Shown here: piece by piece, positions 55,901 to 63,763 of the stretch
Position numbering within the stretch: position 1 is the first letter of the stretch
How the letters are laid out: each line of letters opens with the position of its first letter
Source: JBHGAV01 sp041946685
GTDB taxonomy: Bacteria; Acidobacteriota; Terriglobia; Bryobacterales; Bryobacteraceae
DNA: 64,000 nucleotides
Direction: 5' to 3'
NCBI GenBank assembly: GCA_041946685.1
Contig: JBHGAV010000016.1
Span: forward strand, 1-64,000
Position numbers and translations under genes: made by a program
The notes under the pieces: model-generated
Told to the model about the DNA's origin: nothing
The model's input: the letters and a program-made list of their open reading frames with translations, nothing else
Database searches by the model: none

Positions 55901-56097
55901 GCATTGGTATCGATGGCCACCGCGGCCGGGCCGTAAAGCTCCCTCCCTTCGACAAGGTTGGGACTCGCCGTGCGCAGCGTCAACTGGGGATGCCCCAGCA
56001 CGCGCGCGGGGGTGGGATTCAGAGTAACCTGTCCTAGAACGACCGGGACGAGTGTCAACGCCAAAGCACAGCTAAGAAGCCGTATTCGTCGGATCAT
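52909..56097 (-). CDS. Secreted NHL-repeat propeller protein with Solibacter-type C-terminal domain
   Basis: About 1,062 residues. The signal peptide is MIRRIRLLSCALALTLVPVV, followed by roughly a dozen NHL-type repeats such as LYVADTGNNRVLAWR, LFVADAGNNRILRYS and LYVSDAGNKRVLRYN. These would make two beta-propellers over residues ~40-800. The last ~230 residues (including VLVNDEPAPLLFVSPDQINF, YIVMFGTGQGFIPNAPL and GLSPEYPGLWQLNVKIP) match the C-terminal domain family named for Solibacter (TIGR03437). It is probably a surface or secreted protein; the ligand is unknown. The start at 56097 has GGAGAG a few nt upstream, and longer in-frame starts are less likely. Confidence 0.88.
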   Translation of the reverse strand: MIRRIRLLSCALALTLVPVVLGQVTLNPTPARVLGHPQLTLRTASPNLVEGRELYGPAAVAIDTNATPPILYVADTGNNRVLAWRNASQFDNGASADLVIGQKDKFSTFAQGPGGELTGGLFAPSGLAVDANGNLFVADAGNNRILRYSKPFDDPSQVKLPDLVIGQASLGTRSANNDPDTHTISARTLALSSGSSVYAAPMIFDSDGNLYVSDAGNKRVLRYNAADIGPSATSGPAAKLVLGQPGFTATPQNPSSIRDLSRLAAPSGIAIDSAGILYVCDSYPRVLVYEPLRIQSGATANRMIGGVVSAQGYVLQPPDPRSLSSPNGVFAIGDRPYVVDSGNNRILRFKPYKDWPTDPDTPPVADDVIGQATFTDYKANRDMPLPQFELPGSPGVPAVSFFSPSQAVLFAGELFVADSLNHRIVVSSDPSVTAGANMVTKRVLGQQFRDGGAPNLVEGREFSFGGGGGVVVDTRSTPPRLYVADTANNRILGFRDARAARPGDKADLVIGQPDFTRSIPNWPANSATQVSRKSLFNPTGLALDTAGDLYVADTGNGRVLRFPRPFDGGNYPDADLVLGKATFTTPLDTAFDASPTYMNAPYGLAFTSAGHLLVSDAGFNRLLMFRKPQGGDFTSGMQASIVIGQSDFYSKTASSDSRRLRSPRHIGVDTSDRLYVCDTGNNRIQAYDSIGVAGQDPTPAFQLTNADLVGSLNSPQGIFVSPVTGEIWVANSGTQYILRYPNFETLVVSGYRPDFVMNTGTSAERALALTVDGFGNLLAVLSTNRLGFYFAASTPVNAAHYLTRLAPGMMTALYDMPYGAAVFGKQSEAASSLPLPKELADIQVLVNDEPAPLLFVSPDQINFIMPMSAPTSGNVSIQVVRKSLNQVLAVACSAVRVAVNPDRYQCSGLPQMDVASPALFAGPGYAAGTGQIAAYNVRASDGTSYGINSATNPVARGDYIVMFGTGQGFIPNAPLDGAAPGRAYPTPGAKPEVYVNVRRVPGEDIAYSGLSPEYPGLWQLNVKIPGETPPSNSILVVVMHQGIPSNDSTNPNRIVTTIAVKQ

Positions 56098-56204
56098 GGC
56101 TCTCCTCGACTGGGTGCGGATGCGGGGGACACCCAAACCAAAAAGTAGCATGCCCCCTCCAGCCACGCAAACCTGGGAGTACTAGGAAGTAGCTAGAATA
56201 GGGC

Positions 56205-57020
56205 TTGGAACTCGCATCTGTCCCGCATAGCAGACCTCGCGTGTCTGCCGTGAGCTACTTGAACACGGTCCCCCTCGTGTGGGGGATGCTCCACGGAGAG
56301 CAGCGCGCCCTATTCGACCTTGATTTCTCGCTTCCGTCCGAATGTGCCGACCGGCTTGCGAGCGGCCAGGCCGACATCGGCATCGTCCCCTCGGCCGAGG
56401 TCCCCCGCCTGGGTCTGGAGATCATCCCCGGCGCCGGCATCGCTTCTCGTGGCGCTGTCAGAAGCGTCCTCGTCGTCTCGAAGGTTCCGCCGGCAACCAT
56501 CCGCGTACTGGCCGCCGATACGAGTTCGCGGACTTCGGTCCAGCTCGCGCGGATCCTTCTTGCCCGCCGCTACAACGCAAGGCCTGAGTTTGTCCCGTTT
56601 CGTCCCGACCTTGGGGCTATGCTCGAAGCCACCGATGCCGCCTTGATCATCGGCGACCCTGCGTTGAGGGTGGCGCTGGACCATTCCCCGTATCAGATAC
56701 TCGACCTCGGCAGCGAGTGGACGGCAGCCACGGGCCTGCCCATGGTATTCGCCGTTTGGGGCGCACGCAAGGACTGCTACACGCCGGACCTTGCCCGGCC
56801 GTTCCTGGAATCCTGCCGGTACGGCCTCGCTCACATGGAAGACATCGTTCGGGTGGAGTCGCGGTCGCGCGATCTGCCCGAGGAGTCCGTTCGCGAGTAC
56901 TTCGCACGCAACGTCGTGTTGGAGCTCGGCGAGGAGGAGTACCGGGGACTCCGCCTTTTCCTGCGCCTTGTCGGTGAACTGGGGACACTGGAATCGACGG
57001 AGGCCGCGACGGCACGATGA
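56205..57020 (+). CDS. mqnA: Chorismate dehydratase of the futalosine menaquinone pathway
   Basis: The 271-residue protein has the MqnA/MqnD periplasmic-binding-like fold: RVSAVSYLNTVPLVWGML at the N-terminus, DIGIVPSAEVPRLGL, and AALIIGDPALRVALD. MqnA converts chorismate to 3-enolpyruvylbenzoate, the first step to futalosine. The mqnC gene overlaps it by 4 bp, supporting the call. TTG 56205 is the assumed start; the GTG of VSAVSYL is an alternative. The chorismate comes from the pathway headed by the DAHP synthase encoded at 61630-62670. Confidence 0.92.
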   Translation: MELASVPHSRPRVSAVSYLNTVPLVWGMLHGEQRALFDLDFSLPSECADRLASGQADIGIVPSAEVPRLGLEIIPGAGIASRGAVRSVLVVSKVPPATIRVLAADTSSRTSVQLARILLARRYNARPEFVPFRPDLGAMLEATDAALIIGDPALRVALDHSPYQILDLGSEWTAATGLPMVFAVWGARKDCYTPDLARPFLESCRYGLAHMEDIVRVESRSRDLPEESVREYFARNVVLELGEEEYRGLRLFLRLVGELGTLESTEAATAR

Positions 57021-58045
57021 CCAGGCAGGAAGCGGCGGACCTTCTCCGGAGCACCGACTTGATCGGAATCGGTATGGCCGCCGACGCCGTGCGCCGCAGA
57101 CTTCATCCCGAAGGCGTGGTTAGCTACATCATCGACCGCAACATCAACTACACCAACTTCTGCACGGAGTACTGCACCTTCTGCGCTTTTTACCGCCCTT
57201 TGGGACATCCGGAAGGCTATGTCATATCCGACGAGGAGCTGTTTCGGAAGATCCAGGAGACGCTCGACCTGGGCGGCACGGGCATTCTGATGCAGGGGGG
57301 GCTGCATCCCGGCCTGAAAATCGAATGGTATGAAGCTCTGCTGAGGTCGATCAAGCGTCGCTTCAAGATCCACCTGCACTGCTTCTCCTCCCCGGAGATA
57401 CTCAACATCGCCGAGGTCAGCGGCCTGACGATTCGGGACACCATTCTCCGCCTGATGGATGCCGGCCTTGATTCCATCCCCGGCGGCGGAGCCGAGATCC
57501 TCGACGACAACGTGCGGCGGCGGGTCAGCAGGCTCAAGTGCTCCACCGGCGAATGGGCTGAAGTGCACCGGGTTGCCCACTCCCTTGGGATGCGCACGAC
57601 CGCGACGATGATGTTCGGCTGCGGCGAGACGCTGGAGGAGCGGGTAAATCACCTCGAGGTGGTGCGCCGGATCCAGAACGAATCCGGCGGATTCACGGCG
57701 TTTATCCCGTGGACGTTTCAAAGCGAGAATACGTCGCTCGGCCGAACGATACGAGAGGAGGCCACCGCGGTCGAGTACCTGAAGACGCTCGCCGTCAGCC
57801 GCCTCTACCTGGAGAACATCCTGAACGTGCAGGCGTCCTGGGTGACCCAAGGACTGAAACTCTGTCAGGTCGCGCTGCGGTTTGGCGCCAACGACGTCGG
57901 CAGCATCATGATCGAGGAGAACGTGGTCTCGGCGGCCGGGGCGCATCATCGGTCGACCGAAGAGGATTTGCGCCGACTCATCCGCGACGCCGGGTTCATT
58001 CCCAGGCAGCGCGACACGCTCTACCGCACTTACTTCTTGAGTTAG
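57017..58045 (+). CDS. mqnC: Radical-SAM cyclic dehypoxanthine futalosine synthase
   Basis: The 342-residue enzyme closes the ring of dehypoxanthine futalosine in menaquinone synthesis. NYTNFCTEYCTFCAFYRPLG carries the CxxxCxxC cluster motif near residue 50. ILMQGGLHPGLKIEWYEALL and MDAGLDSIPGGGAEIL are further family motifs, and the C-terminal RFGANDVGSIMIEENVVSAAG is typical. MqnC and MqnE are related; the length and pairing with mqnA fit MqnC. MqnB, MqnD and MqnE are not in the window. Confidence 0.93.
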   Translation: MTRQEAADLLRSTDLIGIGMAADAVRRRLHPEGVVSYIIDRNINYTNFCTEYCTFCAFYRPLGHPEGYVISDEELFRKIQETLDLGGTGILMQGGLHPGLKIEWYEALLRSIKRRFKIHLHCFSSPEILNIAEVSGLTIRDTILRLMDAGLDSIPGGGAEILDDNVRRRVSRLKCSTGEWAEVHRVAHSLGMRTTATMMFGCGETLEERVNHLEVVRRIQNESGGFTAFIPWTFQSENTSLGRTIREEATAVEYLKTLAVSRLYLENILNVQASWVTQGLKLCQVALRFGANDVGSIMIEENVVSAAGAHHRSTEEDLRRLIRDAGFIPRQRDTLYRTYFLS

Positions 58046-58052
58046 GCCCGTC

Positions 58053-59738
58053 ATGCAAGACCGCGAAGCCCGCCGTGCACGAGGCGAATACTACACGCCC
58101 CGCTGGCTGGGAGAAATCATCCTGGACGAGTCCGGCTTCGACGGCACGCCGGGTTGCCGGCTGCTCGACCCCTCCTGCGGACCGGGCGTCTTCCTGGTTC
58201 TGGCGATCGAACGCGCCCGGCGGCGCGGCGCGTGCGCCAAGGAGATTCTGGCCTCGATTCACGGCTACGAACAGAACCCGGAATCGGTTCGGGCCGCACG
58301 CGCCGCCTACCTGGAGGCGCTGGGCGGCCTTGCGGCTGAGGTCTCAATCAAAGATGTCCCGGTGCTCTGCCGCGACGCCATCCTGGATCCGCCTAAGGGC
58401 GAGTTATTCGACTACGTCGTCGGCAATCCTCCATGGGTGCGCTGGGACTACCTCCCGCCGGCCTATCGGGAAGCGACGTTGCCGCTTTGGAAGCACTACG
58501 GTCTGTTTTCGCTGAAGGGCTTCGAGGCCAGACTGGGGGCGGGCAAGAAGGACCTCTCTATGCTGTTCTCTTATGCCGCGGCGGATTTCTATCTGAAGCC
58601 CGGCGGGACGCTGGCCTTCCTTATAACCCAGGAGGTTTTCAAGTCCAAGGCCGCGGGCGAGGGTTTTCGGCGATTCCGGCTGGGAGAACAGGGACCGCTT
58701 CTTGGGGTGTTGCGGGTCCACGACTTCGTGAAGCTGCGGCCGTTTGGTGGCGCCGTTAACAAGACCGCAGCCTTCATTGCCACCAAAGGCAAGGAGACAC
58801 ACTATCCTGTCCCGTACTTCGTCTGGGGCCGCGACCGGAGGGGACAACTCCACCGGCAAGCCTTCATGGCCCGTCCGCTGGGAGGGCCGCTGGGGCCGTG
58901 GCAGACACGCGGAGAGGGCATAGCAGAGTTGGACCGGTTGGAGGGGACTAACCCCTACAGAGCCGTGCTCGGAGCCAATGCAAATCCCTATGGTGTGTTT
59001 TGGCTGGAGGTTTGTGGGGCTCCCCGGAGTGGACTTGTCGAGGTGAGGAATCGGCCGGAAATGGGCAAGAAGCCGATTCCGCCTGTCACCGCCGTGGTGG
59101 AGAGTGATCTTGTCTATCCGGCCGCGCGTGGGTCGGACCTGCAACGCTGGCGCGCCTCCGCCGGGGTTCACGTCCTGGCGGTCCAGGACCCTGCCACGCG
59201 CAGCGGATATTCGCAGGATCTTATGCGACGCAAGTATCCCCGGACTCTCGAGTACCTGGAGAGGTTCCGTGAGGAGTTGCTCAGCCGGGCCCTCTACCGG
59301 AAGTACCACCAGGAGCGCGCACGTCCCTTCTACAGCCAGTTCAACGTTTCCCCGGCCACGTTCGCGCCCTTCAAGGTTGTATGGAAGCGGATGGCGAGCG
59401 ACCTGGCCGCCGCCGTCATCTCAGAGTGGGACGGCCCGCTGGGGAGCAAGCTCCTCCTGCCGCTGGAGACGACGGCCTTCATCGGTGTTGGTGCCGCCGA
59501 GGAAGCACACTACCTCTGCGCCATCCTGAATTCCACGCCGGTCCGCGCCTTCGTGAGGTCATTCTCTTCCTCGGGGAGAGGCTTCGGAGCGCCGTTCGTC
59601 GTCGGCAAGATCCGCATCCCGGGGTTTGCGCCCGACAACCCGCTTCACCAGAGGCTGGCCGACATTTCCATGGCGCTGCACGAGAACGACACGTGGGAGC
59701 AGGAACGGGAGATCGACAGGCTGGTGATGCTTCTCTAA
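58053..59738 (+). CDS. Orphan N6-adenine DNA methyltransferase with C-terminal specificity domain
   Basis: The 561-residue protein starts with the N-terminal motif GEYYTPRWLGEIIL, has motif I RLLDPSCGPGVFLVLAIE and the catalytic motif IV VVGNPPWVRWD near residue 130. The C-terminal half (from ~320) resembles a TaqI/Eco57I-like target-recognition domain, ending in GAPFVVGKIRIPGFAPDN. I see no nuclease or helicase domain, and no restriction enzyme gene is adjacent. It could be a solitary regulatory methylase or the remnant of a restriction or defence system. It starts 7 bp after mqnC and overlaps the convergent kinase gene by 4 bp. Confidence 0.85.
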   Translation: MQDREARRARGEYYTPRWLGEIILDESGFDGTPGCRLLDPSCGPGVFLVLAIERARRRGACAKEILASIHGYEQNPESVRAARAAYLEALGGLAAEVSIKDVPVLCRDAILDPPKGELFDYVVGNPPWVRWDYLPPAYREATLPLWKHYGLFSLKGFEARLGAGKKDLSMLFSYAAADFYLKPGGTLAFLITQEVFKSKAAGEGFRRFRLGEQGPLLGVLRVHDFVKLRPFGGAVNKTAAFIATKGKETHYPVPYFVWGRDRRGQLHRQAFMARPLGGPLGPWQTRGEGIAELDRLEGTNPYRAVLGANANPYGVFWLEVCGAPRSGLVEVRNRPEMGKKPIPPVTAVVESDLVYPAARGSDLQRWRASAGVHVLAVQDPATRSGYSQDLMRRKYPRTLEYLERFREELLSRALYRKYHQERARPFYSQFNVSPATFAPFKVVWKRMASDLAAAVISEWDGPLGSKLLLPLETTAFIGVGAAEEAHYLCAILNSTPVRAFVRSFSSSGRGFGAPFVVGKIRIPGFAPDNPLHQRLADISMALHENDTWEQEREIDRLVMLL

Positions 59739-60688
59739 GAGCGCACCTTAACCGTACCCATCCACTCCCGGGTCTCCTCCCAGGAAAGCAGCCCGGCGAC
59801 GGCGCCCACTCGTCTCACGGACAGCGCCCCTACCGCGTTGCCCATACGCGCGGCCTCCCTTGGCGAAAGGCCGCGCTGGATGGCGGCCAGAAAACCGCCC
59901 GCAAAGCAATCCCCCGCGCCGGTAGTGTCAAGCACGTCGATTTCAAACGCGGGGACGGAGAGGACTTCTCCGTCGGAGAGAACCATGCACCCCCTAGCCC
60001 CCAGTTTCACCACGATCGTGCGCGCCCCGGCCTTGTTCAGCATCCTGGCGGACTCCAGCGGGTCGGTGAGTCCCGTAAGCATGTGCGCCTCCCCTTCATT
60101 CACGAAGAGCAGGTCGACGTGGGGCAGGCACGGACCAAGGTCCTGAAGCCAGCGCCCCTGCGAGTCCCACGCGGCATCCAGCGAAGTCATCAGTCCGGCC
60201 GCGCGTGCGCGCCGCAGGCTCTCGGCGGCATGCTGGCGGAACGCGGGCAACGCAAAGGGGTTCGCCAAGTGGTAACAAGAGATGCCCTGGATCAAGGCCG
60301 GGGAGAAATCCACCGGCGCCGGGAACGCGTAGAGGCAGACTCCGGGCTTGTGCAGAAACAGGCGATCGCCGTCCGACTTCACCAGCGCCACGGTTGTCGC
60401 CGAGGCGCCCCAGGCCCGGGTCACATACCGGATATCGACCCCGGCGCTCCTGAGACCAGCCAGCATCTCGTCGCCGTAGTTGTCGTCTCCCACTACGGAC
60501 AGCAATCGCACGGGAACACCAAGACGCGCCACGGCGTAGCAGGTGTTGGCCCCGTTCCCTCCCATGCTGGTCCCGATGGTGTCAACCCACGTGGTCGCTC
60601 CCCAGCGCAGTTGATCGACGGGATGGACCAGCATGTCAAAGACAACGTTGCCTGTGCAGAGCACGCCCTTCATCTGAGTGGACGACAT
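59735..60688 (-). CDS. PfkB-family carbohydrate kinase
   Basis: The 317-residue ribokinase-like enzyme has both family signatures: GGNGANTCYAVARLG near residue 43 and DTTGAGDCFAGGFLAA near residue 250, the latter with the catalytic Asp. It phosphorylates a sugar or nucleoside with ATP. The substrate cannot be read from the sequence; the N-terminus (VLCTGNVVFDMLVHPVDQL) is typical of the ribokinase/adenosine kinase branch. A hypothetical protein gene lies 3 bp upstream on the same strand. Confidence 0.92.
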   Translation of the reverse strand: MSSTQMKGVLCTGNVVFDMLVHPVDQLRWGATTWVDTIGTSMGGNGANTCYAVARLGVPVRLLSVVGDDNYGDEMLAGLRSAGVDIRYVTRAWGASATTVALVKSDGDRLFLHKPGVCLYAFPAPVDFSPALIQGISCYHLANPFALPAFRQHAAESLRRARAAGLMTSLDAAWDSQGRWLQDLGPCLPHVDLLFVNEGEAHMLTGLTDPLESARMLNKAGARTIVVKLGARGCMVLSDGEVLSVPAFEIDVLDTTGAGDCFAGGFLAAIQRGLSPREAARMGNAVGALSVRRVGAVAGLLSWEETREWMGTVKVRS

Positions 60689-60691
60689 GGC

Positions 60692-61618
60692 CTAGTGGGA
60701 TCCCCCAAGTATACTCGCCAGGAACTCGTTCTCCACGGGCCAGCGTCCCAGCACGCGCCGTTCGACCCGGTTGAAAACTCCCGCCGCAAGCACCCCGCTC
60801 AAATCCGCGGGATTCGGTGTCTTGCCCTCTCGCGCAATCATCTCTTTCAGGATTCGCGTGACACCCTCCAATTGAAAGGCAAGGGTCGACGCGTCCTCGG
60901 GGCTTCGGCAGGAGGCGTCCAGTTCGATGGCTGTCCGGCCGCCGGCCATGTCGAGGGAAAGCGTCACTGTCTCCGCGCTCTCAATCGCTTTCACAAAGAG
61001 CCGGCTGCCGGCGGGAAGGTTCGCGCCGTCCTTCAGCGCGGCCGCCGGAACGCTCAACCAGACCGGTTGTCGCGGGGACACCATCCCCCGCCGGGCGGGC
61101 TTTCGGTTCATCAGCCCCGTCGCAGCCCACTCATCCGGCCCCACCGCCAGGGCCAGGGTGCCCCGCGTCAGGGGAAAGAACGAAATCCTGCGGTTCGCCG
61201 TCACTCCCTCGACCCGGCAGAAGGAATTGCGGCAGACTCCCTCTCGCCGGGCAGCATAGTCCTTCAGCTTCGACCAGTCGAATCGCCCCTTAAGAAGAGC
61301 GCACATGGACCCCTCCCGGAACCATGCAAGGACATAATCGAGGTCGGTCTGGTAGTCGAAGCCCGTGTCCTGAACGAACGAGAGATAATCCGCCTCTTGC
61401 GGCACGCTGGTTCCACCGAGAGCCGCCAGCAATCCGCTCTGACGAAGAGCAGCGAAGTCGATTGCCAGAATCGTGCCCTCCTCCGCAGGCAGGTACGAGG
61501 CCAGCTCTTCCACCGTCAGCGCCTGGCGGGCCCTCAGGTAGGCGAATCCGGCAACGACGCCAACGCACAACGCCACAACCAGGCCGCCCACCAGGGCGGG
61601 ATGCAAACGCAAGTTCAC
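60692..61618 (-). CDS. Membrane-anchored protein of unknown function
   Basis: The 308-residue protein has one N-terminal membrane segment (LVGGLVVALCVGVVAGFAYL) and a large, probably periplasmic domain. EELASYLPAEEGTILAIDFA at the beginning of this domain resembles proteins that start with a DUF3352-like fold, but the match is weak. No catalytic motif is visible. It lies between the DAHP synthase gene (11 bp upstream on the same strand) and the kinase gene, so it may be transcribed from the attenuated aro promoter. Confidence 0.7.
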   Translation of the reverse strand: MNLRLHPALVGGLVVALCVGVVAGFAYLRARQALTVEELASYLPAEEGTILAIDFAALRQSGLLAALGGTSVPQEADYLSFVQDTGFDYQTDLDYVLAWFREGSMCALLKGRFDWSKLKDYAARREGVCRNSFCRVEGVTANRRISFFPLTRGTLALAVGPDEWAATGLMNRKPARRGMVSPRQPVWLSVPAAALKDGANLPAGSRLFVKAIESAETVTLSLDMAGGRTAIELDASCRSPEDASTLAFQLEGVTRILKEMIAREGKTPNPADLSGVLAAGVFNRVERRVLGRWPVENEFLASILGGSH

Positions 61619-61629
61619 TAAAGAGTAGC

Positions 61630-62670
61630 TTACAACGCGGCCGGGCGTTCAGCCACCCGCGATTCCTTCCAGATCGCCAGGTAAGGATCCAGAGACCGCA
61701 TCATGGCCTCGAATTCGGGGATGGTGAGCGACTGCACGCCGTCGCTGAAGGCCTTCTCTGGCCAGGGGTGAACCTCGACCAGCAACCCGTCGGCCCCGAC
61801 CGCGACCGCCGCGCGGGCCAAGGGCGGCACCAAGCTTCGCCGGCCGGCCGCGTGACTGGGGTCGACCACCACGGGCAGGTGCGTCAATTCGTTCAGCACT
61901 GCCACGGCGGAGATATCGCAGGTGTTGCGCGTGGCTGGTTCGAAAGTGCGGATGCCGCGCTCGCAGAGAATCACGCTGGGATTCCCGTGAGCCACTATGT
62001 ACTCGGCCGACATCAGCAACTCGCGAATCGTGCTGCTCATCCCCCGCTTGAGGAGAATCGGGCGTGAGGTTCGGCCGAGCGCCTTAAGGAGCGAAATGTT
62101 CTGCATGTTCCGGGCGCCGATCTGCAAAACGTCCGCGTACTCGGCTACCAGTTCCACTTCCGCGTCACCCATGACTTCGGTGACGATGGAAAGGCCGGTG
62201 GCCTCCTTGGCCTTTCGCAGCAGTCTCAGGCCTTCCACCTCCAGACCCTGAAACTCGTACGGCGATGTGCGCGGCTTGTAGGCTCCGCCGCGCAAGAGGC
62301 GGGCGCCCGCCCTGGCCACGGCTTCGGCCGCACGCATGATCTGCGCTTCGCTTTCCACCGAGCAAGGTCCGGCCATCACCACAAACTCACTCCCCCCGAT
62401 CACGGTCCCGTTGACCTTCACTTTGGTTCGCTCGGAGCGGAATTCACGGCTCACGAACTTGTACGGGGCCGAAATGCGCACGGCGCTCTCCACGCCCGGC
62501 ATGGCCTCCAGTTGGTCCAGGCACGCCGTCACGTCGCCAATACCCACCGCGCCGATGACCACGCGTTCCTCACCCTGGATGGAGTGAACCTTGTAACCGA
62601 ACTCCCTGATGCGCTCGCAGACTTGTTCGATCTGCTCCCTGGTCGCGTGAGGACCCATCGAGATGATCAT
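61630..62670 (-). CDS. aroF: 3-deoxy-7-phosphoheptulonate (DAHP) synthase
   Basis: The 346-residue enzyme condenses PEP and erythrose 4-phosphate, the first step to chorismate and all aromatic amino acids. An N-terminal ACT/ferredoxin-like regulatory domain covers residues ~1-75. The type I-beta barrel follows, with VMAGPCSVESEAQIM, LLRGGAYKPRTSPYEFQG, QIGARNMQNISLLKAL and VVDPSHAAGRRSLVPPLA. The start at 62670 begins the regulatory domain; the upstream open frame runs into the leader hairpins. Expression is probably set by the leader peptide and terminator at 62711-62841. Feedback inhibition through the N-terminal domain is usual in this family. Confidence 0.96.
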   Translation of the reverse strand: MIISMGPHATREQIEQVCERIREFGYKVHSIQGEERVVIGAVGIGDVTACLDQLEAMPGVESAVRISAPYKFVSREFRSERTKVKVNGTVIGGSEFVVMAGPCSVESEAQIMRAAEAVARAGARLLRGGAYKPRTSPYEFQGLEVEGLRLLRKAKEATGLSIVTEVMGDAEVELVAEYADVLQIGARNMQNISLLKALGRTSRPILLKRGMSSTIRELLMSAEYIVAHGNPSVILCERGIRTFEPATRNTCDISAVAVLNELTHLPVVVDPSHAAGRRSLVPPLARAAVAVGADGLLVEVHPWPEKAFSDGVQSLTIPEFEAMMRSLDPYLAIWKESRVAERPAAL

Positions 62671-62710
62671 GGTGTGCTCTCTTCCGCCGGCTGAGCCGGC
62701 CAACAAAAAA

Positions 62711-62729
62711 CCCACTCTTGCGAGTGGGT
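62711..62729 (-). terminator. Intrinsic terminator in the aroF leader (attenuator)
   Basis: On the minus strand CCCACTC-GCAA-GAGTGGG is a perfect 7-bp stem (8 with the flanking A-T pair) with a GCAA loop. It is followed directly by six T (62710-62705). It lies 41 bp upstream of the aroF ATG, so it must be bypassed for the gene to be expressed. A second stem, GCCGGC-TCA-GCCGGC (62700-62686), sits just before the ribosome-binding site and could also modulate translation. Confidence 0.88.
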
Positions 62730-62775
62730 CGGTTTCGATGAAAGCCTGGATACTGCTATCTACGCCAACGCCACC

Positions 62776-62841
62776 CTAATGGGGCCGGGGCCAATAGCCC
62801 CGGTACCTAAAGATGAACGCGCTGGAATAGACAAACAGCAT
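62776..62841 (-). CDS. Aromatic-rich leader peptide upstream of aroF
   Basis: A 21-residue open frame lies between the aroF promoter and terminator. It begins MLFVYSSAFIFRYRGYW and ends PRPH. Seven residues are aromatic: Phe 3, 9 and 11, Tyr 5, 13 and 16, and Trp 17. A 7-bp hairpin, CCGGGGC-TATTG-GCCCCGG (62803-62785), covers the Tyr-Trp codons, so a ribosome paused there would break it. GGGTGG right after the stop can pair with CCGACCC at the base of the terminator, with one bulge, giving a possible antiterminator. The arrangement fits attenuation by charged tRNA-Phe, -Tyr and -Trp. The ribosome-binding site (GGA, 5 nt) is weak. Confidence 0.75.
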   Translation of the reverse strand: MLFVYSSAFIFRYRGYWPRPH

Positions 62842-62852
62842 CGTAATCCGTG

Positions 62853-62882
62853 ATCTTACCAAGAAAACAGAACGACTTTCAA
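62853..62882 (-). promoter_or_regulatory. Candidate promoter of the aroF leader
   Basis: TTGAAA (62882-62877) and TAAGAT (62858-62853) on the minus strand, 18 bp apart. Transcription would start only a few bases before the leader-peptide ATG at 62841, so the leader may be translated from a nearly leaderless mRNA. Confidence 0.5.
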
Positions 62883-62912
62883 GATGCGCCGGAGGTTCCG
62901 GTCGCCCGGTCT

Positions 62913-63104
62913 CTACTGTTGCCCGTCAGGGGAGGGCGTCGAGTCGAGTTCCTCGAGCTCAGGTTCGCCCAACTCGGTCCCCGCTGAGCCGGCTTGCTTG
63001 GATGCCTTGCGGGCAAGCTTCCTCGCGGCCTTCTCCGCCCGTCGTTCGAGCCTCAGCTGTTCTTTCTGCCTCTTCTGAGAGGTTGTCCTGCCGCGTCCTG
63101 CCAT
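62913..63104 (-). CDS. Small highly charged protein
   Basis: A 63-residue product starting MAGRGRTTSQKRQKEQLRLE, with a basic first half and an acidic, Pro/Ser-containing end. ATG 63104 follows GGAGGT at 4 nt; a GTG at 63110 is in frame but less likely. The basic helix may bind nucleic acid or ribosomes, but the function is unknown. It lies downstream of the cold-shock-like and RRM genes, so the three may be co-transcribed. Confidence 0.6.
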   Translation of the reverse strand: MAGRGRTTSQKRQKEQLRLERRAEKAARKLARKASKQAGSAGTELGEPELEELDSTPSPDGQQ

Positions 63105-63153
63105 CGTCACCTCCGGCCGCGCCGTCCAGTTGCGGGCGGCGCTCGCGCGGTGC

Positions 63154-63738
63154 CTACGACGCCCGTGTTCGACTCACCGGTCCTGGTGGGGGCGGGCCCC
63201 GCCGGCCGATCATCGAGTGCCTCGGCTTCCTCCTCTCCGCCGCTGCCGCGCGGCTCGAAGCATAGGAGACGAGGTCGTTACTGTCGAGCTCGTGCGGCCC
63301 GGCGCCCGGAACCGTCCGCAGGTCCGCTGCCAACTTGCGAAGGCAGAGAGCGGGCGCCTCCTGGACGCCGATGCAGTACTTCCGCATGAGCGTCAAATCC
63401 ACATTGACGACGAATTGCTGCACTACATGACCGCTGGCTAGGGCGTCGAAGCGGTAGCTGCGGATACTCCCCGCCTGCTCGAAGCCAACATAACGAAGAT
63501 CCACCGATCCGTCCGGCTTTTTCGCCGGCCCGCCGGTGCCCAAAGGCTCCCGGAAGACCCGTACGGCGGTGTTGCGGGAAGGCGCGCGCTCCAGTTCGAA
63601 GCTGACTGGATGCCCTACAGCCAGTGCGTCGAAGTCCCCCAGCACGCCCGCGGCCGAAAACGACAACCTCGCACCGTCCTGGGATCGGATCGTCCCCGTG
63701 CGGGAACTTGCGGCCAGCCCCACGATGGTGCCGGTCAC
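63154..63738 (-). CDS. Protein with cold-shock-like N-terminal domain
   Basis: About 194 residues from the GTG assumed here. The first ~60 residues (GTIVGLAASSRTGTIRSQDG, FSAAGVLGDFDALAVGHPVS) resemble an OB-fold cold-shock domain. They are followed by a conserved-looking segment, VDLRYVGFEQAGSIRSYRFD, and a basic C-terminus. It is probably an RNA- or DNA-binding protein. The start is uncertain: the frame is open up to 63828, which would overlap the RRM gene by 65 bp. It is the middle gene of a three-gene group of presumed nucleic-acid-binding proteins. Confidence 0.6.
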   Translation of the reverse strand: MTGTIVGLAASSRTGTIRSQDGARLSFSAAGVLGDFDALAVGHPVSFELERAPSRNTAVRVFREPLGTGGPAKKPDGSVDLRYVGFEQAGSIRSYRFDALASGHVVQQFVVNVDLTLMRKYCIGVQEAPALCLRKLAADLRTVPGAGPHELDSNDLVSYASSRAAAAERRKPRHSMIGRRGPPPPGPVSRTRAS

Positions 63739-63763
63739 TCCTGTCCGCCTCTCCCGGTCTGTC

